Assembly: GCF_900313025.1 (NCBI RefSeq)
Contig: NZ_OMPQ01000008.1
Span: 163,152-227,151 of the forward strand
DNA length: 64,000 nt
Reading direction: 5' to 3'
Origin: Pseudophaeobacter sp. EL27
GTDB lineage: Bacteria; Pseudomonadota; Alphaproteobacteria; Rhodobacterales; Rhodobacteraceae
Both the position numbers and the translations under genes were made by a program. Below the pieces are notes generated by a model, which did no database searches, was not told where the DNA came from, and was given only the letters and a program-made list of their open reading frames with translations. This document shows positions 18,318 to 26,844 of this stretch, piece after piece (position 1 is the first letter of the stretch; each line of letters starts with the position of its first letter).

Positions 18318-18875
18318 TCAGGCTGCTGGGCGGCGCAGCAGCGCAGTGGCCAGACCCATGGCGACCAGGGCAGCACCGCCAACCCGGGTCAGATTGGCAA
18401 TTGCTTTGGGTCGCGAAATCCAGAGCCGCAACCGATCTGCCAGCAACGCATAGGCCAGCGCGTTCAATGCGGCCAGCCCTACGAAGGTGGCAATCAGGAT
18501 GACAAACTGAGGGGTCAGCGCGTCACCCGGGCGAATGAACTTCGGCACAAAGGCGATAAAAAAGGCAATGGATTTGGGGTTCAGTGCCGTCACTGTGGCT
18601 GTGTGCCCAAAGACACCAGGGGCGTTTGCTGCGTCAGTGCTGACCAGAACCTCCAAACTGCTGGCCTCAGAGGCGCTGCGCCAGAGTTTCACCCCGAGCC
18701 ACAGAAGATAGGCGGCGCCGACCCATTTCAGGACGGTAAACAGCGTGGCCGAGGCCACTGCCACTTGGCGACCCTTGGAGAGCGCGTAACTCAGCACCAG
18801 CAGCACGGTTGGGCCCGGGATCAGCAGCAGAGCTGCAGAGGCAGAGGCAAAGGCAAGCCAAAGCGTGAAGTCCAT
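18318..18875 (-). CDS. LysE/RhtB family transporter, apparently shortened
   Basis: Amino acid or metabolite exporter family. The N-terminus LLIPGPTVLLVLSYALSKGR (TM1 and the PGP motif) and the later FTVLKWVGAAYLLWLGVKLW are typical. It is 185 aa, while members are usually about 205-210. The second membrane segment normally found between the SKGR and FTVLKW stretches (a Gly-rich helix of about 20 residues) is missing: here they are joined by only QVAVASATL. This looks like an in-frame deletion of one helix, so export activity is doubtful. Substrate unknown. Confidence 0.85.
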   Translation of the reverse strand: MDFTLWLAFASASAALLLIPGPTVLLVLSYALSKGRQVAVASATLFTVLKWVGAAYLLWLGVKLWRSASEASSLEVLVSTDAANAPGVFGHTATVTALNPKSIAFFIAFVPKFIRPGDALTPQFVILIATFVGLAALNALAYALLADRLRLWISRPKAIANLTRVGGAALVAMGLATALLRRPAA

Positions 18876-18933
18876 GGGGTTTTCTTTCTCATTTTCCCAA
18901 CCAGCACAGCAAAAACAGCGGACCTAAAGGAGG

Positions 18934-19944
18934 TCAACGGAAAACTTCAGAGATCCGGCGCATCAGGGCTTCGAGCGGACCGCGAGAGGAAATGAGGTTC
19001 CAGATCCAGGTGAGGAGCATGGAAAGCGCACAGAAGCCGAGGCTGAAGCCAAATATGGCCTCTGGCGTGAGCGACCCATCCAGCTGCCCCATGGCTTCAA
19101 GCGTGCCCATGCCCAGAATTATATGGGCCACATAAAGACTGAGCGCCATGCGCCCAGGGGCTGCCAGCCATTCCGCCAGGCCCAGTCTGTCCAGTGGATT
19201 TCCCAGCCGCAGCATGGCTCCGATCACCACACAGGCGCTGCCACTGGAAGCAATCAGGTAAAAGGGGCCGGGCGGTATGGAGACTGTGCCAAAAAGCTCG
19301 CGCAGTTCAGGATCCTCAACAAGCTGACCGGGGAGCGCGGCCAGCAAGGCTGCGGCCAGACCCCAAAGGATCAGGCGGTTCTGCACCTGCTTTTGAGCCA
19401 GCTCCTGCCGTCCGACCCACATCCCCAGGAAAACAAAACTCACCCAGGGAAAAACCGGATGCCAGCCGTTGAAAAACGAGTGCCGCAGAAACCCTTCCGG
19501 GGTCCAGAAGTTCGAATAGACCAGGGTCGCCCAGTTCCAGTTGGCCTCATAGTCGAGCAGGATCATTCCCACCAATCCAACAATGGCCGCACCAAGAACT
19601 GCCCATAGGAATATGCGAGAGGGTGCGGCAAGAAAGGGCAGGGCGACCAGAAAATACAGGGCATAGTAATGCAGGATATCGGCCTCAAAGGTCGTCAGGT
19701 TTGCCAGACCCAGGGCAAAGAGAACAGCCGCCCGAGCTGCAATGACCCGTTTGGGCGTGCTGGTGAGTGTGAGGCCGATCCCGGCCAGAATGACAAACAG
19801 GGCGGCGGCACGCCCCTCCAGGCCATTGGTCAGGATGGAGGCAAAATCCGTGCCGGGTGTGACCTCAGCCGCGATGCGGAAATTCACCAGAACCATGCCG
19901 CAGAAGGCAAAAAAGCGGGCAATGTCCAATCCGTGAAGGCGCAT
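18934..19944 (-). CDS. DUF418/YeiB-like multispan membrane protein
   Basis: 336 aa with about nine hydrophobic helices. The N-terminus RLHGLDIARFFAFCGMVLVN resembles YeiB/heparan-alpha-glucosaminide acetyltransferase-like proteins (xRLDALRGxAxxGxxxVN), and the C-terminal PGRMALSLYVAHIILGMGTL matches the DUF418 pattern. Such proteins are thought to be membrane acyltransferases or transporters; the role here is unknown. It lies 58 bp upstream of the LysE-like gene on the same strand and could share its transcript. Confidence 0.75.
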   Translation of the reverse strand: MRLHGLDIARFFAFCGMVLVNFRIAAEVTPGTDFASILTNGLEGRAAALFVILAGIGLTLTSTPKRVIAARAAVLFALGLANLTTFEADILHYYALYFLVALPFLAAPSRIFLWAVLGAAIVGLVGMILLDYEANWNWATLVYSNFWTPEGFLRHSFFNGWHPVFPWVSFVFLGMWVGRQELAQKQVQNRLILWGLAAALLAALPGQLVEDPELRELFGTVSIPPGPFYLIASSGSACVVIGAMLRLGNPLDRLGLAEWLAAPGRMALSLYVAHIILGMGTLEAMGQLDGSLTPEAIFGFSLGFCALSMLLTWIWNLISSRGPLEALMRRISEVFR

Positions 19945-20060
19945 ATGTTTTGTTCTCGCAGAAAACCTCTGGTTGCTTCTATCAAGGGGCGCAGTCGGGC
20001 AAAATAAAGGGGGCGGAAGAATTTTCCCGCCCCCTGTTGCATTTACCTTCCTGTGGAGGC

Positions 20061-20924
20061 TCAGCTCAGAACCCGTCCGGCCACAGCCTCCAGTTTTGCA
20101 AGCAGGGCAGGGTCGCGTTTTTCGGGTGCGGTCATGATGGCAAATTCCAAGGCGCGATCACAGCCATGCGGGCAGGGGGCGCGTTCAGCGCCAAGCAGGG
20201 CGGGCAGGCGGCGCACCAGTTCGCGACCATTGCTGGAGTTGCCCTGCAACGTCGCCAGGATATCGCTGATATCCACCGCTCCGTGTTCGGGGTGCCAGCT
20301 GTCGTAATCGGTGACCATGGCGATGGAGGCATAACAAAGCTCCGCCTCGCGGGCCAGTTTAGCCTCCGGCATATTGGTCATGCCAATGACATCACAGCCC
20401 CAGCTTTCGCGGTACATCTTGCTTTCGGCCATGGAGGAAAACTGAGGTCCTTCCATGCAGAGATAGGTGCCGCCGCGATGCACTTTGATCCCCGCCGCCT
20501 TGGCCGCCTGTTCTGCGGCATCGGAGAGCCGCTCACAGGTCGGATGGGCGACGCTGACATGGGCGACACAGCCGGTGCCAAAGAAGCTTTTTTCGCGGGC
20601 GAAGGTGCGGTCGATGAATTGATCGACAATGACAAAATCCCCCGGCGCCATTTCTTCGCGAAACGACCCGCAGGCGGAGACGGAAAAGACATCCGTCGCA
20701 CCCAGCCGTTTCAGCGCGTCGATATTGGCGCGGTAGGGCACTTCAGTTGGGGAATGCACATGGCCGCGCCCATGACGCGGCAGAAAGGCCATTTTGACGC
20801 CCCCGAGGCTGCCGGTGAGGATCTGATCCGACGGGGCGCCCCAGGGGGTGTCGACACTGACCCATTGGGCGCCTTCCAGCCCGTCGATGTCGTAAATGCC
20901 TGAACCGCCAATGACGGCAATCAT
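20061..20924 (-). CDS. mtnP: S-methyl-5'-thioadenosine phosphorylase
   Basis: Phosphorolyses methylthioadenosine to adenine and methylthioribose-1-phosphate in methionine salvage. I choose ATG 20924 (MIAVIGGSGIYDIDGL), giving 287 aa, because the family begins at this strand; 13 further in-frame codons upstream lack similarity. Motifs: FLPRHGRGH, SACGSFRE, and CMEGPQFSSMAESKMY with YDSWH for nucleoside binding. Phosphorylases of this clade can accept other purine nucleosides, so specificity is inferred. The released adenine can be salvaged by apt nearby. Confidence 0.95.
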   Translation of the reverse strand: MIAVIGGSGIYDIDGLEGAQWVSVDTPWGAPSDQILTGSLGGVKMAFLPRHGRGHVHSPTEVPYRANIDALKRLGATDVFSVSACGSFREEMAPGDFVIVDQFIDRTFAREKSFFGTGCVAHVSVAHPTCERLSDAAEQAAKAAGIKVHRGGTYLCMEGPQFSSMAESKMYRESWGCDVIGMTNMPEAKLAREAELCYASIAMVTDYDSWHPEHGAVDISDILATLQGNSSNGRELVRRLPALLGAERAPCPHGCDRALEFAIMTAPEKRDPALLAKLEAVAGRVLS

Positions 20925-21014
20925 GGTGTTCTGGGGGTCGGAGATCTGTGTCACGCGCTGCACTCCTGTCTGTCGCTGCTGTCGCTACTTGGTCTCAAGG
21001 GTTGTGCCTTTCTG

Positions 21015-21036
21015 CGCGCGGTTTGACAACCGCGCG
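21015..21036. other. Hairpin downstream of the MerR gene
   Basis: Perfect 9-bp arms 21015-21023 and 21028-21036 (CGCGCGGTT/AACCGCGCG), loop TGAC, with no T-run on the relevant strand. Possible weak terminator or mRNA 3'-end structure between the MerR gene and mtnP. Confidence 0.4.
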
Positions 21037-21088
21037 GCCTCCGGCGGGAATATTTTTTGAAAGTTGATAGAGCGGGCTGCGTACAATC

Positions 21089-21526
21089 CTATAGTTTTTG
21101 CCTGTCTGCATTGGTCCAGGTCAGGGCCTCCGTCATCATCTTGCGAAAACTGGGGCATTGGGAATGACTTGGTGCCTGACAGGTGGCAACGTGGCGCAGG
21201 GCGCGGGACAGCAGCGTGAGCTCTCGCACCCGGTGGTCGACTTCCGCCGCGCGTTCGGCAATCCGGTCACGATCGAGTTCAAACTCGGCTTGAGCCCCGC
21301 TTGCAGGTCCAAGCGTGGCCACTATTTCCTGCAGTGAAAATCCAGCACGCCGCCCCAGGGCCACCAAAGCAAGACGGTCCAGAACGGAGGCATCGTACTG
21401 ACGTCTTAGGCCTTTGCGGCTATCTGCGGCAATCACGCCAAGCGTTTCATAATAGCGCAGCGCCGAGGGTTTCAAGCCGCTGCGCTGGGCAACCTCGGCG
21501 ATATCCAGAGATTTCATCGAATTCAT
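21089..21526 (-). CDS. MerR family transcriptional regulator
   Basis: 145 aa from ATG 21526; ATG 21517 three codons in is equally possible (an AAGG lies 9 bp before it), and codons upstream of 21526 run into the operator. The MerR winged helix is clear: LDIAEVAQRSGLKPSALRYYE and a GFSLQEIVATLG segment, followed by a coiled-coil dimerisation helix. The C-terminus has two cysteines (CQAPSHSQC) that might bind a metal or respond to redox, as in SoxR- or CueR-like proteins; this is inference. It is divergent from the DUF2938 gene, with a MerR-type operator in between. Confidence 0.92.
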   Translation of the reverse strand: MNSMKSLDIAEVAQRSGLKPSALRYYETLGVIAADSRKGLRRQYDASVLDRLALVALGRRAGFSLQEIVATLGPASGAQAEFELDRDRIAERAAEVDHRVRELTLLSRALRHVATCQAPSHSQCPSFRKMMTEALTWTNADRQKL

Positions 21527-21528
21527 CC

Positions 21529-21559
21529 TTGACCTCAAGTTGGCTTTAATTCGGACAGT
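21529..21559 (+). promoter_or_regulatory. Candidate MerR-type operator/promoter
   Basis: TTGACC at 21529-21534, then 19 bp, then GACAGT at 21554-21559. CCTCAAGTT equals the left half of SoxR/MerR-type operators (CCTCAAGTTAACTTGAGG), while the right half is degenerate. The 19-bp spacer is the long spacing typical of MerR-controlled promoters. It drives rightward toward the DUF2938 gene. Confidence 0.55.
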
Positions 21560-21600
21560 ACAAATTCCTAACATCTACGGACAAGGAACAGGAGAGAAAG

Positions 21601-22098
21601 ATGGAATTTGATTGGTTTATCATTCAACTGGCAGCTTTGGCGGGTGTGATCGCAACTGTCGTCATTGATCTGTTGGGTTGGATACGGCGGCGCTGGTTTG
21701 GAATATCTGGACCAGATTGGGGGTTGGTCGGGCGTTGGCTCTGGAGGTTGCCGCAGGGGGATCTGGTGCTGGAACCTCAAGATAGGGTGAGGCCCGCGAT
21801 GCTGTGGGAGCAAAGTCTGGGCTGGGTGTTTCACTATGGCGTGGGGATCGTATTGGCGCAGGGTTTGACCGGGATTGTGGGGTCTAGCTGGCTGACATCT
21901 CCGGAACCGGTAGTCCCAATTCTTTTTGGGCTATCCACAGTGGTGCTGCCGCTTTGCCTGATGCAGCCCGCGATGGGCGCCGGGTTTGCAGCCCGTAAGG
22001 CGCCAAATCCAGCTCTGATGCGATTGAACAGCCTGATAACCCATGGGGTGTTTGGTGTTGGGCTATATGGGGCGAGCCTGGGGGTGCAGTTGCTTTAA
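21601..22098 (+). CDS. DUF2938 family membrane protein
   Basis: 165 aa with about four hydrophobic segments. Recognised by GPDWGLVGRWLWRLPQGD, the LGWVFHYGVGI helix, PLCLMQPAMGAGFAA and the C-terminal LNSLITHGVFGVGLYGASL, which match the DUF2938 pattern. The biochemical role of the family is unknown. It is divergent from a MerR regulator and has a good Shine-Dalgarno (AGGAGAG) before ATG 21601. The pair therefore looks like a ligand-induced regulator/membrane-protein module. Confidence 0.88.
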   Translation: MEFDWFIIQLAALAGVIATVVIDLLGWIRRRWFGISGPDWGLVGRWLWRLPQGDLVLEPQDRVRPAMLWEQSLGWVFHYGVGIVLAQGLTGIVGSSWLTSPEPVVPILFGLSTVVLPLCLMQPAMGAGFAARKAPNPALMRLNSLITHGVFGVGLYGASLGVQLL

Positions 22099-22211
22099 GG
22101 GGCAGATGATGACGTGTGCAGGGGGGGCTGAACCCTTCTCCCTTGTGCCATTGGCGATTTTCCGCTAGGGGCGGGCTGCGAAACTAAGCTCCCCAATCAC
22201 AGGTATTTCCC

Positions 22212-23855
22212 ATGAGACGCGCCGCCATGGCCCTGCTGGCCAATCGTATTTCCCCGCCCAACCTATCGATCATGCAGGATGAGGGCTGGTCTGTTGGCCG
22301 CGTCCGCACCGAGCTCTTGTCGGGGCTGACTGTTGCGCTGGCTTTGGTGCCCGAGGCAGTGGCCTTTGCTTTTGTTGCCGGGGTGCATCCGCTGGTGGGG
22401 CTTTATGCGGCTTTTCTGGTGGGGCTGGTTACGGCACTGATCGGCGGCCGTCCGGGGATGATCTCAGGCGCGACCGGGGCATTGGCGGTGGTCATGGTGG
22501 CCCTGGTGGCACAACATGGCGTTGAGTATCTCTTTGCCACGGTAGTGCTGATGGGCGTGTTGCAGTTGATTGCCGGTGTTATGCATTGGGGCAAATTCAT
22601 TCGCCTGGTGCCGCATCCGGTGATGCTGGGCTTTGTGAACGGGTTGGCAATCGTGATTTTCCTGGCTCAGATGACCCAGTTCAAAGTGCCCGGCACCGAT
22701 GGGGCGGAGTGGCTGTCGGGCATGCCCATGATGCTGATGCTGGGTCTCGTAGGTCTGACCATGGTGATTATCTGGGGGACGCCAAAGATTACCTCGATCA
22801 TCCCGGCACCCTTGGCTGGGATTGGCATTGTTGCCGGCATCGTGATCATTTTTGGCCTGGATGTGCCCCGGGTTGGGGATATGGCCTCCATTGAGGGCGG
22901 ATTGCCCTTTATTCACAGTCCCTTTGGCGAAGGCATCGGCATCTATGGCGACGCTCTGGCGCCGCTGACCTTGGAAACCCTGTGGATCATCTTGCCCTAT
23001 GCCGTAATTTTGGCGGCCATCGGATTGATTGAAAGCCTGCTGACGCTGAATCTGGTGGGAGAAATCACCGGCAAGCGCGGTGGCGCCAGCCAGGAATGCA
23101 TCGCGCAGGGGACGGCAAATGTGATCACTGGTTTCTTTGGCGGCATGGGCGGCTGCGCCATGATTGGCCAGTCGATGATCAACGTGAAATCCGGCGGTCG
23201 CACGCGCATCGCGGGCATTTTTGCCGCCCTTTGCCTGCTGGCCTTTATCGTTGTGGCCTCGCCGTTGATTGAACAGATCCCGTTGGCCGCCCTGGTAGGG
23301 GTGATGTTCATGGTGGTGATCGGCACCTTTGCCTGGAACAGCCTGAAAATCATGACTAAAGTACCGCCGATGGATGCCTTTGTCATCGTGCTGGTGACCG
23401 TGGTGACAGTGATGAGCGATCTGGCGATTGCAGTTGTGGTGGGTGTGATCGTCTCGGCGCTGGCCTATGCCTGGAGCAATGCGCGCCGCATCCATGCGAT
23501 CACCCGGGAGTCGGAAAGCGAGAAGGGCGCCAAGGTCTATGAGATCGAAGGGCCCCTGTTCTTTGGTTCAACAGATGGGTTCATCGAGCTGTTTGACGTG
23601 GAAAACGACCCCGACAAAGTGATTGTCGAGTTCAACCGTAGCCGGGTTGTTGATCAGTCGGCATTGCAGGCGATTGAAGCCGTGGCAGGTAAATATGAGG
23701 CGGCGGGTAAGATCTTGATGCTACGCCACCTGAGCCGCGACTGTCACCAGCTGCTGACCAAGGCGGGCCATCTGATGATCGATAGCGATGATGATCCCGA
23801 ATATCAGGTAGCGGTAGATTATTCGGTCAAGACCGGGATCCTGGGCGGTCACTAA
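22212..23855 (+). CDS. SulP family anion transporter with STAS domain
   Basis: 547 aa. The transporter part has about 11-12 membrane segments with the SulP signatures LTVALALVPEAVAFAFVAGV and GRPGMISGATGALAVVMVAL. The C-terminal STAS domain covers about residues 440-547 (YEIEGPLFFGSTDGFIELF, VDQSALQAIEAV). The family moves sulfate, bicarbonate or other inorganic anions with Na+ or H+; substrate is not predictable. The gene is monocistronic, with its own terminator at 23884-23917. Confidence 0.95.
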   Translation: MRRAAMALLANRISPPNLSIMQDEGWSVGRVRTELLSGLTVALALVPEAVAFAFVAGVHPLVGLYAAFLVGLVTALIGGRPGMISGATGALAVVMVALVAQHGVEYLFATVVLMGVLQLIAGVMHWGKFIRLVPHPVMLGFVNGLAIVIFLAQMTQFKVPGTDGAEWLSGMPMMLMLGLVGLTMVIIWGTPKITSIIPAPLAGIGIVAGIVIIFGLDVPRVGDMASIEGGLPFIHSPFGEGIGIYGDALAPLTLETLWIILPYAVILAAIGLIESLLTLNLVGEITGKRGGASQECIAQGTANVITGFFGGMGGCAMIGQSMINVKSGGRTRIAGIFAALCLLAFIVVASPLIEQIPLAALVGVMFMVVIGTFAWNSLKIMTKVPPMDAFVIVLVTVVTVMSDLAIAVVVGVIVSALAYAWSNARRIHAITRESESEKGAKVYEIEGPLFFGSTDGFIELFDVENDPDKVIVEFNRSRVVDQSALQAIEAVAGKYEAAGKILMLRHLSRDCHQLLTKAGHLMIDSDDDPEYQVAVDYSVKTGILGGH

Positions 23856-23883
23856 CCCCCCCTATTCTTGCTGTTATCAAGCG

Positions 23884-23917
23884 GTCGCGCCCCTGACGGG
23901 GCGCGGCTGTTTTTTTT
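23884..23917 (+). terminator. Terminator of the SulP gene
   Basis: 8-bp GC arms 23886-23893 and 23898-23905 (CGCGCCCC/GGGGCGCG), loop TGAC, extended by two pairs and followed by eight T at 23910-23917. Confidence 0.9.
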
Positions 23918-23980
23918 AGAGGGTAGCCTCTGAGGTGCTAAGCCATTGTGATCTCGCGTGCCCTTCCGGGGGAAGGGCAA

Positions 23981-24622
23981 TCAGTCGGGGGCAAGAGCTT
24001 CCAGCATGTCGAGATCCCCAGTCAGAAGTGCCGGTTCGGCGCGGGCCAAAAGCTCTTGCGGCCAGTGCCACCATTTCAGCGACAAGAGGCGGGCGATCTG
24101 GGGTTTTGAAAAGCGGTATCGCGCAACGCTGCCAGGATTGCCGGTGACGATGCCGTAGGGCGGTATGGTGCCCCGCACCACGGCTCCGGCGCCGATAATG
24201 GCGCCATCTCCAATGCGGGCACCGGGCAGGATCAGGGCGCCATAACCGATCCAGACATCATGGCCGATCACGGTATCGCGGGTGTCTGGCTGGAAACCCG
24301 CCATCTGGGCGGGATCAAATACCGGAAAGGGATAGCAGCTGATCCCATCCTGGGCATGATTGGCGGAGGCGGTGATAAAGCGCACCCCATGGGCGATCTG
24401 GCAGAACCGTCCAATCACCAGACGTTCGCGGGCACCGGCAAAGAGATAGGGGGCCAGATGCGTTGCCCAATCTGAGGGAGGCTCAAAATCAGACGCATAG
24501 GTGAAGGCGCCAACCTGGAAGTTGGGGTGATCAAGGGCTTGTGACAGCATCACGGTGCCGGCATGGGCCTGACCATCGGGGAGCACAATTGGATTGCGTA
24601 AACTCGGGTTTGGGAGGGGCAT
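23981..24622 (-). CDS. Hexapeptide-repeat O-acetyltransferase (Vat/CatB type)
   Basis: 213 aa, left-handed beta-helix acetyltransferase. The xenobiotic acetyltransferase pattern is seen: RLVIGRFCQIAHGVRFITAS with NHAQDGISCYPFP (the active-site histidine region), then TVIGHDVWIGYGALILPG, GDGAIIGAGAVVRG and the closing YGIVTGNPGSVARYRF. Relatives acetylate chloramphenicol, streptogramins or sugars, but most chromosomal members have unknown substrates, so resistance should not be assumed. It lies 9 bp downstream of the flavin reductase gene on the same strand. Confidence 0.88.
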   Translation of the reverse strand: MPLPNPSLRNPIVLPDGQAHAGTVMLSQALDHPNFQVGAFTYASDFEPPSDWATHLAPYLFAGARERLVIGRFCQIAHGVRFITASANHAQDGISCYPFPVFDPAQMAGFQPDTRDTVIGHDVWIGYGALILPGARIGDGAIIGAGAVVRGTIPPYGIVTGNPGSVARYRFSKPQIARLLSLKWWHWPQELLARAEPALLTGDLDMLEALAPD

Positions 24623-24631
24623 CAGTGGGGC

Positions 24632-25237
24632 TCAATCGTCGGGGCGCGCCAGCGAGAAAACATCCCGCACGACGGTGTAATCACGATAGCCCATACGGGC
24701 CAGGGGCTGAAAGCTGGTCACGTCAAATATGCCATCCCGCAGGCAGTCATCGCGCAGGTGAATACCGGTGACCTCTCCAAATGCAACGCGGTTTGCTGCC
24801 CCGGGCAGGGTCACGATCTGGGTCAGCTTGCATTCCAGCGCGGCAGGCGCGCCCTCGATGCGGGCACAGTTGATGGTGTCACATTCCACTGGCGTGAGAC
24901 CGGCATGGGAGAACTCATCTACCTCCTTGGGCAACATCTCGGAGCTGGTGTTCATCGCATCGCGCATCTCAAAAGCCACGATATTGACGCAGAACACGCC
25001 GGTCTCCTCGATATTGGCGAGGCTGTCCTTGGTGCCGGCCTGGTCCTCTTTGCTTCCGGTGGAGGCAAACATCACCTGCGGTGGCGTATAGGCGACGCCA
25101 TTGAAGAACGAGTAGGGCGCAAGATTGTTGCTGCCATTCGCGGCGCGGGAGGAAATCCAGCCGATGGGGCGTGGGGTAATCAGGGCGTTAAAGGGGTTGT
25201 GCGGCAAGCCATGGCCGTCTTCGGGTCGGTAGAACAT
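24632..25237 (-). CDS. Flavin reductase family protein (FMN-binding split barrel)
   Basis: 201 aa. FMN-binding proteins of this group bind flavin on a split barrel and reduce it with NAD(P)H for a partner monooxygenase, or act as unspecified oxidoreductases. Conserved segments: NPFNALITPRPIGWISSRA at the N-terminus, NLAPYSFFNGVAYTPPQVMF, then DSLANIEETGVFCVNIV. No monooxygenase partner is adjacent; the acetyltransferase gene follows at 9 bp. Confidence 0.9.
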   Translation of the reverse strand: MFYRPEDGHGLPHNPFNALITPRPIGWISSRAANGSNNLAPYSFFNGVAYTPPQVMFASTGSKEDQAGTKDSLANIEETGVFCVNIVAFEMRDAMNTSSEMLPKEVDEFSHAGLTPVECDTINCARIEGAPAALECKLTQIVTLPGAANRVAFGEVTGIHLRDDCLRDGIFDVTSFQPLARMGYRDYTVVRDVFSLARPDD

Positions 25238-25329
25238 CGCGCGTCTCCAATTGTTTGCCCCAGGCTTACGCCCGTGCTAGGGCGATTTCCAGCCCCTTGA
25301 GAGACGGGCAGGGACGGAGGCCGCAGGGC

Positions 25330-25887
25330 GTGATCGAACTTATGGCAGAACAGCCCGGCGACCGCTGGGAGGTCGAGGCGCTTTATGACCTGTGCTTTGC
25401 GCCTGGGCGTGAGGCCCTGTCCTCGTACCGTTTGCGCGATGATGTGCCGCCGGTTCCAGGGTTGAGTCAGGTGGCCCGCGATGAGCTGGGTATTCTGGCC
25501 GGTGCGATCCGGTTCTGGCCAGTTCATATTGAAAGCCCGGTATCGTCTGAAGGTTCTACGCCCGCCAAAGAGCCAAACCGGGTGACGGCACTATTGCTGG
25601 GGCCAGTGGCGGTGCACCCGACCCACCAGGGCGAGGGTTTGGGAGGCTCACTGATCCGCGACAGCCTGGCCAAGGCCGCCGAACTGGGCTGGCAGAGAGT
25701 CATGCTGGTGGGCGATGCGCCCTATTATCGCCGCTTTGGCTTCGAGCGTCTGGAGCATGTGGAAATGCCCCCGCCGACCAACCCGGAACGGGTATTGGGT
25801 CTGGCCTCTGCCAGCGGGGCCTGGGAAGGGGTCTGTGGCCGGGTCACCCGCTGGCAAGAGGCGGACCTTGCCGCCGGAAGGCCTTGA
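25330..25887 (+). CDS. GNAT family N-acetyltransferase
   Basis: 185 aa from GTG 25330, chosen because GGAGG at 25316-25320 lies 9 bp upstream; ATG 25342 is 21 bp away from it and the TTG at 25255 has no support. The YhbS-like GNAT core is evident: LYDLCFAPGREALSSYRLR, then LGPVAVHPTHQGEGLGGSLI (acetyl-CoA loop QGEGLGG) and MLVGDAPYYRRFGFERL. Substrate unknown. It is divergent from the flavin reductase gene. Confidence 0.88.
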   Translation: MIELMAEQPGDRWEVEALYDLCFAPGREALSSYRLRDDVPPVPGLSQVARDELGILAGAIRFWPVHIESPVSSEGSTPAKEPNRVTALLLGPVAVHPTHQGEGLGGSLIRDSLAKAAELGWQRVMLVGDAPYYRRFGFERLEHVEMPPPTNPERVLGLASASGAWEGVCGRVTRWQEADLAAGRP

Positions 25888-25935
25888 AAGTTGTGACGCC
25901 TGGGCCAATCTCTTTGAGTGAGGGAGGCCATGTCG

Positions 25936-26703
25936 ATGACCGAGATTTTGCAAGAGAAGCCCCACCTGTCTCCGGTTGAGATAGAAGCGGAGCTGGACGC
26001 GTTGGCGCGGCGGTATCAGATGGCCAGCGGTCTGGGGATCAATCTTCTCAACTTGATTGGTGGCCAGGTCGAAAACCTTCTGGTGAAATTGCCCGCCGCG
26101 CCGCGTGCCCAGCTGGGGCAGGCCACCGAACAGGCGCTGCATCTGGCGATGCAGGCGGCGTGCCAGTCCCGGCGGTTGGTGCCGGGACAGTCGCGCAGGG
26201 TGAATCGCCTGGTCAGCACCGCGATGGGCGCTGCAGGCGGTGCGGGCGGATTGCCTGGGGCGCTTGTCGAGCTGCCAGCTACCACGGCGTTTTTGTTGCG
26301 TACGATACAGGATGCCGCCGCGGCAGAAGGGTTTGACCCCAATGCCGAGAGCGTCATGTTTGATTGTCTGCGTGTCTTTGCCTCGGCAGGACCGCTGGCG
26401 CGCGATGATGGCAGCGATACGGCCTTTGTTTCGCTACGGGTCAGCCTGTCGGGCCAAGCGCTCAATCAGGTGATCACCACGGTGGCACCACGCCTTGCCA
26501 CCGCGTTTGGCCACAAACTGGCGGCGCAATCAGTGCCCATTCTGGGGGCGGCGGCCGGGGCGACGGTGAACTATGTCTATTCCGGCTATTATCACGAAGT
26601 CGCCTTGGTGCATTTTGGTCTGCGCCGTTTGGCGATCGAAGCGGACCAGCCAGAGGCAGAACTGCTGGCGGATTTTGTCACACGCTTGCCTTTGAGGCCC
26701 TAA
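25936..26703 (+). CDS. EcsC family protein
   Basis: 255 aa from ATG 25936 (MTEILQEK), with GAGGGAGG about 8 bp upstream; ATG 25930 is too close to that site. Recognised as an EcsC-family protein by the N-terminal helical region, the glycine-rich central stretch STAMGAAGGAGGLPGALVEL, TTAFLLRTIQDAA, and the C-terminal GAAAGATVNYVYSGYYHEVA. The family is named after a Bacillus ABC-transporter locus, but its biochemical role is unknown. It lies 48 bp after the GNAT gene. Confidence 0.88.
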   Translation: MTEILQEKPHLSPVEIEAELDALARRYQMASGLGINLLNLIGGQVENLLVKLPAAPRAQLGQATEQALHLAMQAACQSRRLVPGQSRRVNRLVSTAMGAAGGAGGLPGALVELPATTAFLLRTIQDAAAAEGFDPNAESVMFDCLRVFASAGPLARDDGSDTAFVSLRVSLSGQALNQVITTVAPRLATAFGHKLAAQSVPILGAAAGATVNYVYSGYYHEVALVHFGLRRLAIEADQPEAELLADFVTRLPLRP

Positions 26704-26844
26704 CCTACGTCAGACTTCGATATTCGGCTTTTGGCAGTGTATCTAGGATCGGGTGCATCTTGGGGGTGATTTTCTGTGTCATTTTTGGACTTGATCTTGC
26801 ATTTGTTGCCCCGTTAATCAGCAAAGCCTGCTACGAGTAAGAGA

